Source of the DNA: Candidatus Acidulodesulfobacterium ferriphilum
Lineage (GTDB): Bacteria; SZUA-79; Acidulodesulfobacterales; Acidulodesulfobacteraceae
DNA: 64,000 bases
Reading direction: 5' to 3'
Assembly (NCBI GenBank): GCA_004195035.1
Contig: SGBD01000001.1
Coordinates: 540,368 to 604,367, forward strand
Shown: piece by piece, positions 8,318-17,705 of the stretch
How the letters are laid out: each line of letters starts with the position of its first letter
How positions within the stretch are numbered: position 1 is the first letter of the stretch
Translations under genes and position numbers: made by a program
Notes under the pieces: model-generated
Seen by the model: only the letters and a program-made list of their open reading frames with translations
Database searches by the model: none
What the model was told of the DNA's origin: nothing

Positions 8318-8797
8318 TTAAGCCCTTTTAATCTTAGAATAAAGGCTTGCCATTTCGACGGCGGACATTGCGGCATCAAAACCCTTGTTCCCCATTTTCG
8401 TCCCGGCACGCGATATCGCTTGCTCGATAGATTCTGCCGTTATAATTCCGTAACTAACGGGAATACTCGAACTGACGGAAAGTTCGGATAGCATTTTGGT
8501 AACCTGCGAGGATAAAAGATCAAAATGGTTAGTCTCGCCCCTTATAAGCGTGCCAAGGCAGATTACCGCATCAAATTTTTTAGCATCGATTAACTTTTTG
8601 ACCGCCATAGGAAGCTCAAACGCCCCCGGAACTTTAACAACCGTAATATCTCCTTCATTCGCGCCGGCTCTTTTTAAGTAATCTAATGCGCCGTCCAAAA
8701 GCTTGCTGTTGACAAATTCGTTAAACCTCGACATAACAATGCCAAATTTAAAACCGGCGGCTTTAAGCTCTCCTTCGATTAAATTAAAATTGCTCAT
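8318..8797 (-). CDS. ribH: 6,7-dimethyl-8-ribityllumazine synthase
   Basis: Penultimate step of riboflavin synthesis: joins 5-amino-6-ribitylaminouracil and 3,4-dihydroxy-2-butanone 4-phosphate. Active-site segments are clear: SRFNEFVNSKLLDGA, KVPGAFELPMA and CLGTLIRGETNHFD (catalytic His in ETNHFD). The length of 159 aa is normal. It is the last gene of a ribD-ribE-ribBA-ribH run, all on the minus strand. GTAGGGG lies upstream of the start. Confidence 0.96.
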   Translation of the reverse strand: MSNFNLIEGELKAAGFKFGIVMSRFNEFVNSKLLDGALDYLKRAGANEGDITVVKVPGAFELPMAVKKLIDAKKFDAVICLGTLIRGETNHFDLLSSQVTKMLSELSVSSSIPVSYGIITAESIEQAISRAGTKMGNKGFDAAMSAVEMASLYSKIKRA

Positions 8798-8835
8798 CTC
8801 ATACCCCTACGATTTAATTTTATTTAATTTTATTA

Positions 8836-10041
8836 CTACTTTATTTTTAATATATGTCCCAATTTTTCCTTCTTTGTTTTTAAATAGTGCCTATTGGTTT
8901 CATTTGGGCATATTTCTACGGGAACTCTTTCGACCACGCTAAGTCCGTACCCTTCAAGCCCGATTATTTTTTTTGGATTATTGGTCATAAGCCGCATTTT
9001 CCCCACGCCCAAATCTACTAATATTTGCGCCCCCACTCCATATTCTCTTAAGTCCGCTTTAAATCCCAATTTTTCATTTGCTTCAACCGTATCGTATCCC
9101 TCATCCTGAAGATTATAAGCCTTTAATTTATTTACAAGCCCGATGCCCCTGCCCTCTTGCATAAGGTAAAGAATAACCCCTTTGCCTTCCTTGTCTATCA
9201 TCTCCATCGCGGCTTTTAACTGGTCGCCGCAATCGCACCTTCTGGAGCCGAATATATCGCCCGTAAGGCACTGGGAGTGGACTCTGACAAGAACAGGCTC
9301 GTTTCGTCTAATATCTCCTTTCGTAAGAGCAATATGTTCTTTAAAATCGATATTATTGGAATATACTATAATTTTAAATTCGCCTGCAAATTCTGTCGGT
9401 ATTACGGATTCGACAAGTCTTTCGACATGTTTTTCATGCTTAAGCCTGTAATTTATCAGATCTTTAATCGTCAGTATTTTTATATCCCATTTTTTTGAAA
9501 ACTCTGCCAGGTCCGGCATCCGCGCCATAGTTCCGTCGTCTTTCATTATTTCGCATATAACCCCATAGGGTTTTAACCCGCCGATACGGGCAATATCGAT
9601 TGATCCCTCGGTTTGGCCTGTCCTTGTTAAAACCCCCCCGTTTTTGCCCCTTAAAGGGAAAATATGTCCCGGCCTGACTAAGTCGGCTGGTTTTGCATCG
9701 TCTTTTATCGCTGTCAATATGGTTTTTGCCCTGTCATGTGCGGAAATACCCGTTGTAACGCCCTCCTTTGCCTCGATTGATACCGTAAACGCCGTGGTAA
9801 ATTTAGATTCATTATTGGTAACCATCGGGGGCAAATCTAAGCTGTTAGCCTTTTCTTCGGTTAATGTCAAACAAATCAATCCTCTTGCGTATTTTGTCAT
9901 AAAATTTATTATTTCGGGGGTGACATATTCGGCTGCTACAACCAAATCCCCCTCGTTTTCCCTATCCTCGTCATCGACAAGTATAATCATCTTTCCCGCT
10001 TTTATATCTTTCGCCGCTTCTTCGACCGTAGCTAAATTCAT
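8836..10041 (-). CDS. ribBA: Bifunctional 3,4-dihydroxy-2-butanone-4-phosphate synthase / GTP cyclohydrolase II
   Basis: Supplies both precursors of the riboflavin pathway. The N-terminal RibB half (about residues 1-200) carries [23 protein letters not shown] and RPGHIFPL. The C-terminal RibA half has the zinc site [18 protein letters not shown], the active-site segment QEGRGIGL and the terminal [14 protein letters not shown]. At 401 aa, both halves look full length with their key residues intact. An AGAGGTG ribosome site precedes the ATG at 10041. It sits between ribE and ribH. Confidence 0.96.
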   Translation of the reverse strand: MNLATVEEAAKDIKAGKMIILVDDEDRENEGDLVVAAEYVTPEIINFMTKYARGLICLTLTEEKANSLDLPPMVTNNESKFTTAFTVSIEAKEGVTTGISAHDRAKTILTAIKDDAKPADLVRPGHIFPLRGKNGGVLTRTGQTEGSIDIARIGGLKPYGVICEIMKDDGTMARMPDLAEFSKKWDIKILTIKDLINYRLKHEKHVERLVESVIPTEFAGEFKIIVYSNNIDFKEHIALTKGDIRRNEPVLVRVHSQCLTGDIFGSRRCDCGDQLKAAMEMIDKEGKGVILYLMQEGRGIGLVNKLKAYNLQDEGYDTVEANEKLGFKADLREYGVGAQILVDLGVGKMRLMTNNPKKIIGLEGYGLSVVERVPVEICPNETNRHYLKTKKEKLGHILKIK

Positions 10042-10087
10042 AAAGTTTTTTCACCTCTTGCGCACAATTTTATTAAAATACCCGCTT

Positions 10088-10849
10088 TTATAAATAACCG
10101 TTTTCGGACAAAAATTCATAGGTTAAACCGCCGTAAGTCTCCCTGTCCCGATTAAGCGGGTGTTCCGTTCCCGCCTTTTTATCCCTATCTAAGTATGGAT
10201 TCCCGCTTTCGCGGGAATGACATTTGAGGGTCGTTTCCGGCTTTTTATCTTCGTTTCTTATAATATCGTCCACCCGTTTTATTATTGTTTTTTCTATAAT
10301 ATCGGATTCAAGATTGACATATTCCCCTATCTTTTTAACGCTTAAATTTGTTTCGTTATATGTTAAAGGTATTATGCTTACAAAAAAAACATCATTTTTA
10401 AATTCGTTAATAGTTAAGCTAATACCGTCGATAGCAATAGAGCCCTTTTTTATCAAGTAATTTTTGATGTCGTCATTTATCGTATTAAAAATTTTAATAC
10501 CCATAACAAAAGAGTTATTGGCAGGCTTTTTGAGGACAATTTTACCGGTGCCGTCTATATGCCCTAATACAAAATGACCCGAAATGTCCGAGTTTGCCGA
10601 GAGGGCGGGTTCGATGTTGACTTTTTCGCCTATTTTGAAGTATCTTAAAGTGGATGCAAGATAAGTTTCCGGCGTAAAATCAAAGAAGAGTTCCCTGCAA
10701 TTAATTTTCCTGACCGTCAGACACAAGCCGTTTACGGCGATACTCTGCCCTATATAAGCATTTTCCCCCGTTATAGGAGCGCTTATTGACAAAATACCCT
10801 TATTTATGGACTTAACAACCCCTTTTTCTTTTATTATCCCGCTAAACAT
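10088..10849 (-). CDS. ribE: Riboflavin synthase alpha chain with in-frame repeat insertion
   Basis: Dismutates two lumazine molecules into riboflavin. Two lumazine-binding repeats are visible, the first from MFSGIIKEKG with VNGLCLTV and the second with GHFVLGHIDGTG and SIAIDGISLTINE. At 253 aa the protein is roughly 35-40 residues longer than usual. The extra segment near residues 205-240 includes CHSRESGNPYLD, which is the translation of a REP-like repeat (10196-10221). The final residues TYEFLSENGYL resemble the normal C-terminal helix of the family, so the repeat appears inserted in frame in a linker rather than truncating the protein. Activity is probably retained. Confidence 0.92.
   Translation of the reverse strand: MFSGIIKEKGVVKSINKGILSISAPITGENAYIGQSIAVNGLCLTVRKINCRELFFDFTPETYLASTLRYFKIGEKVNIEPALSANSDISGHFVLGHIDGTGKIVLKKPANNSFVMGIKIFNTINDDIKNYLIKKGSIAIDGISLTINEFKNDVFFVSIIPLTYNETNLSVKKIGEYVNLESDIIEKTIIKRVDDIIRNEDKKPETTLKCHSRESGNPYLDRDKKAGTEHPLNRDRETYGGLTYEFLSENGYL
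10196..10221. repeat. REP-like repeat unit inside ribE
   Basis: A single copy of the ATTCCCGC hairpin unit (stem ATTCCCGC/GCGGGAAT, loop TTTC) lies within the ribE reading frame. On the coding strand it reads as the peptide HSRESGNP. It matches the arms at 23712-23740 almost perfectly. Confidence 0.88.
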
Positions 10850-10876
10850 ATACAGTCAAAATTCATATTTAATTTA

Positions 10877-12022
10877 TTAATCTTTTGGATAATATGTTAA
10901 AAAAATCTCATCGCCTATCTTTTTTGCGTTTAAATCATAAAATTTTAACATATTTTTATTTTTTAAATCCAAGGTTTTAAACAAATTCATCCCGTCTTCG
11001 TTTCCAAATATATAAGGCGTTATATTAAATATTAACTTATCGTAAAGCCTCCCGCCAATTAAAGAAGCAAAAAGATTCGGCCCTGCTTCTGCCAGTATGC
11101 TCGTTATTTTAAGTTCGGCGCATATCTTAAATATCTCTTTCAGGTCTAACAATCTTTTATCTTTATTATTATAATACACATCCTTTATAATTGCACCTGT
11201 TTCTTCCAAAAGCAGTTTTTTTTTACTCTTTTCATTATTGTAATCCTTATCCGTAAATATTAATACCGTTCCGTAAGTTTTGAAAATTTTTGCCCCCGGC
11301 GGCACGGATAAATCCCTGTCCAAAATTATTTTTGTATATCTTTTATTTAAAAACTTATTCTTTATATCTCTATTATTTATTCGGACATCCAGCATCGGAT
11401 CGTCGTTTATTACCGTTTTTGCCGAAACCATTATAGCATCGTTTGCCAATCTTAAATAATGCGTATGTTCTAAGGATTTTTTCGAGGAAATATACGACTT
11501 TTTCCCGATATTTCCATGCCCGATTTTACCGTCGAGGGTTATCGCCTCTTTAACGGTTATAAAGGGAAGTCCGCTCGTAATATATTTAAAAAATACCTCA
11601 TTAAGTTTTTTAGCTTTTTCCTCAAAAATTCCGTAAGTTACTTCGATACCGTTATTTTGCAGATAATCAAATCCTTTTCCCGATACCAACGGGTTCGGGT
11701 CCTTCACTGCTGCCACCACCCTCTTAATTCCATATTTTTTAATGGCATAAATACAGGGGGGTGTTTTGCCGAAATGACTGCAAGGTTCTAAGCTTACATA
11801 GATAGTGGCGCCTTTTGCCCTTGAACCGGCCTTTTTTAAAGCCGCTATCTCGGCATGCGGCAAACCTGCTTTTTCATGATAGCCGTCCCCGACCGCCAGT
11901 CCGTCTTTAACGACAATCGCTCCCACCATAGGATTGGGGGAGGTAAAGCCTTCCGCCTTTTTTGCAAGATTAAAGGTTTGGGCGATAAAGTATTCATCGA
12001 TATCTTTGCTTTGATAGTTCAT
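10877..12022 (-). CDS. ribD: Bifunctional riboflavin biosynthesis deaminase/reductase RibD
   Basis: Carries out the deamination and side-chain reduction steps that follow GTP ring opening. The N-terminal cytidine-deaminase-like domain (about residues 1-145) has the zinc and catalytic residues GLPHAEIAAL and SLEPCSHFGKTPPC. The C-terminal reductase domain begins near FITVKEAITLDGKIG and contains SILAEAGPNLFASLI. The length of 381 aa is typical. It is the first gene of the rib run. No FMN riboswitch was recognised in the 22-base gap to nrdR. Confidence 0.95.
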   Translation of the reverse strand: MNYQSKDIDEYFIAQTFNLAKKAEGFTSPNPMVGAIVVKDGLAVGDGYHEKAGLPHAEIAALKKAGSRAKGATIYVSLEPCSHFGKTPPCIYAIKKYGIKRVVAAVKDPNPLVSGKGFDYLQNNGIEVTYGIFEEKAKKLNEVFFKYITSGLPFITVKEAITLDGKIGHGNIGKKSYISSKKSLEHTHYLRLANDAIMVSAKTVINDDPMLDVRINNRDIKNKFLNKRYTKIILDRDLSVPPGAKIFKTYGTVLIFTDKDYNNEKSKKKLLLEETGAIIKDVYYNNKDKRLLDLKEIFKICAELKITSILAEAGPNLFASLIGGRLYDKLIFNITPYIFGNEDGMNLFKTLDLKNKNMLKFYDLNAKKIGDEIFLTYYPKD

Positions 12023-12044
12023 ATAAATTCAGAAAGGAAAGATA

Positions 12045-12503
12045 TTAAGACTGTTTTTTAATAAGTTCGGAAACATTTTCATAAAGTTCGTTTATGTCTT
12101 TAAAGGAGAGATAGACGGAAGCAAAACGGACATAACTTATTGCGTCAAGGCTTTTTAACTTGTTGAGGACAAATTTTCCTATATCTTCGCTTTTTATTTC
12201 CTTTAAATTTGTTTCGTCAATCCATCTCTCGACGGACTGGACTATTTCTTCGATGCTTTGGTACGGAACAGGTCTTTTTTCGCACGCCTTTATAAGTCCG
12301 CTTAATATTTTTTGCCTGTCAAACGATTCCCTGCGCCCATCCTTTTTAATTATGAGAGGAGACGAAACAATAATCGTTTCTAATGTAGAAAATCTTTTTC
12401 CGCAGACATTGCACTGCCTTTTCCGCCTTGTCAGCCTTCCATCTTTTGATACTCTGGAATCAACAACCTTATCGTCGTCATTAAAACAGAAAGGACATTT
12501 CAT
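12045..12503 (-). CDS. nrdR: Transcriptional repressor NrdR
   Basis: Represses ribonucleotide reductase genes in response to ATP/dATP. The N-terminal zinc ribbon is clear: CPFC near residue 3, then CNVCGKRFSTLE near 34. The ATP-cone domain follows, with IKKDGRRESFDRQKI and SYVRFASVYLSF. The length (152 aa) is standard. The nrdR-rib adjacency, with glyA upstream, is common in bacteria. Confidence 0.96.
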   Translation of the reverse strand: MKCPFCFNDDDKVVDSRVSKDGRLTRRKRQCNVCGKRFSTLETIIVSSPLIIKKDGRRESFDRQKILSGLIKACEKRPVPYQSIEEIVQSVERWIDETNLKEIKSEDIGKFVLNKLKSLDAISYVRFASVYLSFKDINELYENVSELIKKQS

Positions 12504-12524
12504 ATATCCGAATTAATAAAAATT

Positions 12525-13763
12525 TCAATAAAGCGGAAACTTCTCGCACAAGAGCCGAACCTCTTTTTTTACGCCGTCTTTGATGGATTCATCGTGAAGA
12601 TTATGTAAGACTTCCGATATAAGCTCCCCGATTTTTACCATTTCACCCTCTTTCATGCCCCTTGTGGTTACGGCGGGTGTTCCGATTCTTATTCCGCTGG
12701 TTACAAAAGGCGACCTTTCATCGAAAGGAACCTTGTTCTTGTTGACCGTAATGCCGACTTCGTCCAAAAGGGCTTCCGCCTGCTTGCCCGTCATTTCGGA
12801 TTTTCTGAAATCAACAAGCATAAGATGGTTGTCGGTGCCGCCCGATATTAATTCAAAACCATTGTTTTTAAGGGTATCCGCAAGAGCGGCGGCATTGAAC
12901 ACCACCTGCCTTTGATAATCTTTAAACTCCTCGGACATAGCCTCTTTAAAGGCAACCGCCTTTGCGGCTATTATATGTTCGAGCGGCCCTCCCTGAATTC
13001 CGGGAAATATTGCCGAATTTAATTCTTTTTCATATTTAGCTTTTGCTAAGATAATCCCGCCCCTTGGACCTCTAAGGGTTTTATGGGTTGTAGTCGTAAC
13101 GAAATCCGCGTATGGAATCGGGCTTGGATGAAGGTCGGCCGCGACCAAACCTGCTATATGCGCCATATCAACCATAAGATAACATCCGGCTTCATCCGCA
13201 ATATCCCTGAATTTTTTAAAATCTATAATTCTCGGGTAAGCGCTTGCCCCGGCTATTATCATCTTCGGCTTATTGTTTAAGGCGGTTTTTCTTAATTCGT
13301 CGTAATCGATTGTCTCCGTGTTTTTATTCACTCCGTACGGAATAATATTAAAATATTTCCCTGAAAAATTTACGGGACTTCCATGGGTTAGATGTCCGCC
13401 GTGCGATAAATCCATACCCAAAACCGTATCGCCCGGGGTTAAAAAGGCATAAAAAATAGCCATATTTGCCTGAGAGCCTGAATGGGGCTGAACATTGGCG
13501 TATTCGGCTTTAAATATATCCTTAATCCTGTCTATTGCTATCTGCTCGATACTATCTATATAATTACACCCGCCGTAATACCTTTTTTTCGGGTATCCTT
13601 CGGCATATTTATTGGTTAAAACAGAACCTTGCGCCTCCATTACCGCTTTTGAAACAAAATTTTCGGAAGCTATAAGTTCTATGGACTGCCTTTGCCTGTT
13701 AAGCTCTTTACCTATAAACTCATAAACCTCGCTGTCGAAATCCTTTAAATCTTTAATATTCAA
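12525..13763 (-). CDS. glyA: Serine hydroxymethyltransferase
   Basis: PLP enzyme converting serine and tetrahydrofolate to glycine and 5,10-methylene-THF. The PLP lysine lies in [13 protein letters not shown] near residue 226. [14 protein letters not shown] and [15 protein letters not shown] are standard cofactor-site segments. The length of 412 aa is normal. The start codon at 13763 is TTG, with GGTG nearby as a weak ribosome site; no better ATG fits the family N-terminus. It is followed by nrdR. Confidence 0.97.
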   Translation of the reverse strand: MNIKDLKDFDSEVYEFIGKELNRQRQSIELIASENFVSKAVMEAQGSVLTNKYAEGYPKKRYYGGCNYIDSIEQIAIDRIKDIFKAEYANVQPHSGSQANMAIFYAFLTPGDTVLGMDLSHGGHLTHGSPVNFSGKYFNIIPYGVNKNTETIDYDELRKTALNNKPKMIIAGASAYPRIIDFKKFRDIADEAGCYLMVDMAHIAGLVAADLHPSPIPYADFVTTTTHKTLRGPRGGIILAKAKYEKELNSAIFPGIQGGPLEHIIAAKAVAFKEAMSEEFKDYQRQVVFNAAALADTLKNNGFELISGGTDNHLMLVDFRKSEMTGKQAEALLDEVGITVNKNKVPFDERSPFVTSGIRIGTPAVTTRGMKEGEMVKIGELISEVLHNLHDESIKDGVKKEVRLLCEKFPLY

Positions 13764-13861
13764 TTTATTACACCTATAAGTTAATTAAATTTATTAAGTT
13801 TTATAAGATTATTGCCGGAAATGACATATTAAACTTTTCATATATCCAGTTTATTATATCT

Positions 13862-14311
13862 TTAATCCTTTAATTTTTCCATAGAGGCAATCTTAGAAAT
13901 CCTGTCTTCATGCCTTCCGCCCTCATACCCTGATGACATAAATTTGTCGATATATCTTATTGCCTCTGTGGGCGTGGTTGTCCTGCCGCCCAGGGTTAAG
14001 ACATTGGCATTATTATGCTTCTTTGCAACCTCCGCCGTATATTCGTCATAAGCCAGAGCCGCCCTGATTCCGTTTATTTTATTTGCGGCTATTTCCATCC
14101 CGATACCCGTTCCGCAGACGAGAATACCGAAAGAATTCTTATCGTCGTCCGCCTTTACTTTTTCGGCTACCTTAAGGGCGTAATCGGGATAATCCACGCT
14201 CTTTAACGAATCCGTTCCCATATCAAGATAATTTATACCTTTCTCTTTAAGATAATTTTTTATAGACTCTTTTAATTCAAAACCTGCATGATCAGACCCT
14301 AAGAATATCAT
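13862..14311 (-). CDS. rpiB: Ribose 5-phosphate isomerase B
   Basis: Interconverts ribose 5-phosphate and ribulose 5-phosphate. RpiB/LacA-LacB motifs are visible: GSDHAGFELKE at the N-terminus, VCGTGIGMEIAANK near residue 64 (active-site Cys), and NVLTLGGRTT. The length of 149 aa is normal. It lies between fabF and glyA, a frequent gene order. Confidence 0.95.
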   Translation of the reverse strand: MIFLGSDHAGFELKESIKNYLKEKGINYLDMGTDSLKSVDYPDYALKVAEKVKADDDKNSFGILVCGTGIGMEIAANKINGIRAALAYDEYTAEVAKKHNNANVLTLGGRTTTPTEAIRYIDKFMSSGYEGGRHEDRISKIASMEKLKD

Positions 14312-14319
14312 TTATAATA

Positions 14320-15576
14320 TTATTCCTCCCATTTTTTAAAAACTAATGTGGCATTTGTCCCGCCAAATCCAAAAGAATTTGATATCGCATATCGTACATC
14401 GGCCTTTTGCATTACATTGGGAACGTAATCCAAATCGCACTCTTCGCCGGGTTCATCCAAATTTATCGTAGGGGGTATTATCCCCGTACTGACCGTTAAT
14501 GCAGTGGCAACCGCTTCTATTCCGCCGGCCGCTCCAAGCGCATGTCCTATCATGGATTTAATGGAACTAATTTTTAACTCCTTAGTTTTATCCTTAAAAA
14601 GCTGCTTTATAGCCTTAGTTTCGTTTAAATCGTTATAATAAGTGGATGTCCCATGGGCGTTTACATAATCTATATTATCGGGGGTTAACCCTGCGTCCTC
14701 TATGGCATTTTTCATACTGTAGTATGCGCCTTCGGCGTTCGGGTCCGGGGTGGAAAGATGATAAGCATCCGAAGAAACGCCGTATCCCACAATCTCGGCG
14801 ATTATTTTTGCGCCCCTTTTTAATGCGCCGCTTAGCTCCTCGAGAATAACGATACCCGCCCCTTCGCTCACGACAAAGCCGTCCCTATTTTTATCGAACG
14901 GCCTCGAAGCCTTTGCCGGCTCGTCGTTTCTTGTCGAAAGCGCCTTCATCGCGTTAAAGCCCGAAATACAAAGCGGGGTAATCGTGGATTCGGCGCCGCC
15001 CGCTATCATCGCGTCGGCGTCTCCCCTTGCTATTATTTTGTACGCGTCTCCAATGGAATTGGTGCCCGTGGAACAGGCAGACACGGTACTGGCGTTAGGG
15101 CCTTTAGCTCCCGTCATTATTGAAATCTGGCCCGGCGCCAGATTTATTAAAAGCATCGGGATAAAAAACGGCGAAATTTTTTTGGGTCCTCCTTCCAAAA
15201 GCAGTGTGTGATACTTTTCTATGGTCATAAGCCCGCCGATGCCGGCGCCAATCCATACGCCGACCCTGTGAGCATTTTCCTTCGTAATCCCAAGTCCCGA
15301 CATATCAACGGCCATTTTGGAACAGGCATAAGCGTAATGAATAAATTGGTCCATTTTTTTAACTTCTTTTTTGTCGATAAATCTCTCGGGATCAAATCCT
15401 TTTACCTCGCCGGCTATCTTAGTCGCGTAGCTTTCCGTATCAAAGCGGGTAATTAAACCGATGCCGCTTTCCCCTTTTATCATCTTATTCCATGACGATT
15501 CAAGATCGTTGCCAAGCGCAGTAATCATGGAAAGTCCCGTAATAACGACTCTTCTATCGCAATTAACTGTTCTCAT
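14320..15576 (-). CDS. fabF: 3-oxoacyl-[ACP] synthase II (FabF)
   Basis: Elongating beta-ketoacyl-ACP synthase of type II fatty acid synthesis. The Cys-His-His catalytic set is seen in STVSACSTGTNSIG, NAHGTSTYYND and MIGHALGAAGG, with a GFGGTNA glycine-rich end. The length of 418 aa is standard. It is the most downstream gene of the fab cluster on this strand and is preceded by acpP, the canonical partner. Confidence 0.96.
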   Translation of the reverse strand: MRTVNCDRRVVITGLSMITALGNDLESSWNKMIKGESGIGLITRFDTESYATKIAGEVKGFDPERFIDKKEVKKMDQFIHYAYACSKMAVDMSGLGITKENAHRVGVWIGAGIGGLMTIEKYHTLLLEGGPKKISPFFIPMLLINLAPGQISIMTGAKGPNASTVSACSTGTNSIGDAYKIIARGDADAMIAGGAESTITPLCISGFNAMKALSTRNDEPAKASRPFDKNRDGFVVSEGAGIVILEELSGALKRGAKIIAEIVGYGVSSDAYHLSTPDPNAEGAYYSMKNAIEDAGLTPDNIDYVNAHGTSTYYNDLNETKAIKQLFKDKTKELKISSIKSMIGHALGAAGGIEAVATALTVSTGIIPPTINLDEPGEECDLDYVPNVMQKADVRYAISNSFGFGGTNATLVFKKWEE

Positions 15577-15629
15577 AATAAATCCGTTATAAATCTTTAT
15601 TTTGATGGTTTTAATAATAAAGATGCAAA

Positions 15630-15863
15630 TTATTTTGTATGCTCATCGATATATGAAACTGCATCCTGAACCGTTTTAATCTTTTCGGCATCTTCATCGG
15701 ATATCTCTATCCCGAACTCCTCTTCAAAAGCCATAACCAATTCTACGGTGTCCAAAGAATCCGCACCAAGGTCCTCGACAAATGAAGCCTCGTTCGTAAC
15801 CTCATCGGGAGTAACCCCGAGCTGCTCGACGATTATTTCTTTAACCTTTTTTTCCACTGACAT
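15630..15863 (-). CDS. acpP: Acyl carrier protein
   Basis: Carrier of growing acyl chains on a phosphopantetheine arm. The attachment site is Ser36 in [10 protein letters not shown], followed by the acidic helix MAFEEEFG. At 77 aa it is full length. It sits between fabG and fabF, as in many bacteria. Confidence 0.97.
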   Translation of the reverse strand: MSVEKKVKEIIVEQLGVTPDEVTNEASFVEDLGADSLDTVELVMAFEEEFGIEISDEDAEKIKTVQDAVSYIDEHTK

Positions 15864-15932
15864 TTACTTTTTCACCCCCTCCTTGTTAATTAATTTAAAT
15901 TCATAAAATTAATTAATATTTTTATTATTAAA

Positions 15933-16688
15933 TTACTGCATAAACATTCCGCCGTTTACATTAATAACGGCGCCCGTGATATAATCCGATAAAATAGACG
16001 ATAAAAAAAGCACCGCATTCGAAACATCGGTTGGGTCGCCGATGCGGCTTAACGGAATTGTCTTTTTTATCCCGTCTTTTATATCCTCCGGTAATTTATC
16101 GGTCATAGACGACTTTATAAAACCCGGGGCAACGGCATTCGCGATTATGCCTCTGGCGGCATATTCCTTGGCAATAGATTTAGTAAAGGCAATAATTCCC
16201 GCCTTGGCTGCCGCGTAGTTCGCCTGACCCGCGTTTCCGGTTTCGCCGATTACGGATGTTATGTTAATTACCCTGCCGCTTTTAGCTTTTACCATATATT
16301 TCAACACATTTTTCGTAACATAAAACAGTCCGTTTAAATTGACATCAAGCACATCGAGCCAGTCCTCGTCGCTCATCCTTATAAGCAGAGAATCCCTAAC
16401 AATGCCTGCGTTATTGACAAGAATGTCTATTTTTGACTCCTTTGCTTCTATTTTCCGTATAATATCCGTTACCTCTCGAGAATTTTTTATATCGAGCTCG
16501 TAGAAGTCGAATTCATCCGAAATTTCTTTAAGTTCATTCCGAATATCTAAAAACTTGCTATAAGTCTTGCCCAGAATTATAACCCTTGCTCCTGCAGAAA
16601 GTTGAGATTTGACAATGGACAACCCGATTCCCGCATATCCTCCCGTAACAATCGTTACCTTACCGCTTAAATCGATACAATAAGACAT
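15933..16688 (-). CDS. fabG: 3-oxoacyl-[ACP] reductase (FabG)
   Basis: NADPH-dependent short-chain dehydrogenase that reduces 3-ketoacyl-ACP. The Rossmann motif TGGYAGIG is near residue 15, NNAG near 90, and the active-site Tyr-x3-Lys lies in ANYAAAKAG near 155. The C-terminal INVNGGMFM end is typical. The length of 251 aa is normal. Between fabD and acpP the FabG role is very likely, although SDR proteins can be diverse. Confidence 0.93.
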   Translation of the reverse strand: MSYCIDLSGKVTIVTGGYAGIGLSIVKSQLSAGARVIILGKTYSKFLDIRNELKEISDEFDFYELDIKNSREVTDIIRKIEAKESKIDILVNNAGIVRDSLLIRMSDEDWLDVLDVNLNGLFYVTKNVLKYMVKAKSGRVINITSVIGETGNAGQANYAAAKAGIIAFTKSIAKEYAARGIIANAVAPGFIKSSMTDKLPEDIKDGIKKTIPLSRIGDPTDVSNAVLFLSSILSDYITGAVINVNGGMFMQ

Positions 16689-16733
16689 AAATTATAATTA
16701 ACTTACAGATAAAATACCGGTTTAGATTTTCCG

Positions 16734-17705
16734 TTAGTTATTAACAAGTAAAAATTTTTCCAATTCTTTTAATGTCGCAACGGAATTAACGGATAAAGAA
16801 TTGACCCCTTTATCTATCCTTTTTATTAAAGAACTTAAAACATTTGAAGGTCCGATTTCAATAAAGGTGGAAACATTAAATATTTTCTTCATATTCAAAA
16901 CGGACTCGCTCCATCTCACGGGAGAAGTTATCTGTTCCAAAAGAAGCCTGATAACATCATTTTTTTTAGAATAATTTAAAGAGGCGGCATTTGAAAATAT
17001 TTCGCAATGGGCATCAGAAAACCAGTCTTCTTTAAAATAGGCTGACAAATTACCCTTTGCCTCTTCCATAAACGGCGTATGAAACGGGGCGCTGACCGGC
17101 AATATAACAGTCTTTTTGGCTCCCCGTTCTTTAAGAACGGCGCATGCCTCGTCCACGGAGGAGGATTCCCCCGATATAACGGTTTGAACGGGCGAATTAA
17201 AATTCGCTATAAATACCTTGTCCTTATTATCCGAACCGTTTATCTTATTAATTACCGATTTTATAATATCCTCGTCAAGTCCAATTATTGCCGCCATCCT
17301 GCCAAAGCCCACAGGACAGGCGTTTTGCATAAAAACTCCCCTTTTTTTCGTGATTAAAAGAGCATGCAAAAAATCTAACGAACCTGCAAAAACATTGGCG
17401 CTGTACTCGCCGAGACTATGGCCCGAAACGCAAACCGGATTAATGCCCGTTTCTTTTTGCATTGCTTTAAGTATGGCTATGCTCACGGTCAAAATGGCGG
17501 GCTGGGTATTTTCGGTCAAATTAAGCGGGCATTCATCGTCCCCCAGAATTAACTTTTTCATATCCATGCCTAAGGCATCCGAAGACTCTTCTAAGACAAG
17601 TCTTGCTTCGCTAAAATTTTCAAAAATATCCTTTCCCATGCCCGTATGCTGAGACCCCTGCCCCGGAAAGACAAACGCGATATTAGAGTTTACTATTTTT
17701 TCCAT
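16734..17705 (-). CDS. fabD: Malonyl-CoA:ACP transacylase (FabD)
   Basis: Loads malonyl groups onto ACP. The entry motif FPGQGSQHTGMGKD is at the N-terminus, the nucleophile serine is in GHSLGEYSAN near residue 97, and the conserved His is in APFHTPFM. The length of 323 aa is slightly longer than E. coli FabD but normal for many bacteria. Its ATG directly abuts the fabK stop codon, implying translational coupling. Confidence 0.95.
   Translation of the reverse strand: MEKIVNSNIAFVFPGQGSQHTGMGKDIFENFSEARLVLEESSDALGMDMKKLILGDDECPLNLTENTQPAILTVSIAILKAMQKETGINPVCVSGHSLGEYSANVFAGSLDFLHALLITKKRGVFMQNACPVGFGRMAAIIGLDEDIIKSVINKINGSDNKDKVFIANFNSPVQTVISGESSSVDEACAVLKERGAKKTVILPVSAPFHTPFMEEAKGNLSAYFKEDWFSDAHCEIFSNAASLNYSKKNDVIRLLLEQITSPVRWSESVLNMKKIFNVSTFIEIGPSNVLSSLIKRIDKGVNSLSVNSVATLKELEKFLLVNN

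Noticed and set aside
10042-12060. FMN riboswitch before the riboflavin genes
   Set aside because: The short gaps in the rib cluster do not hold the conserved FMN-element blocks.
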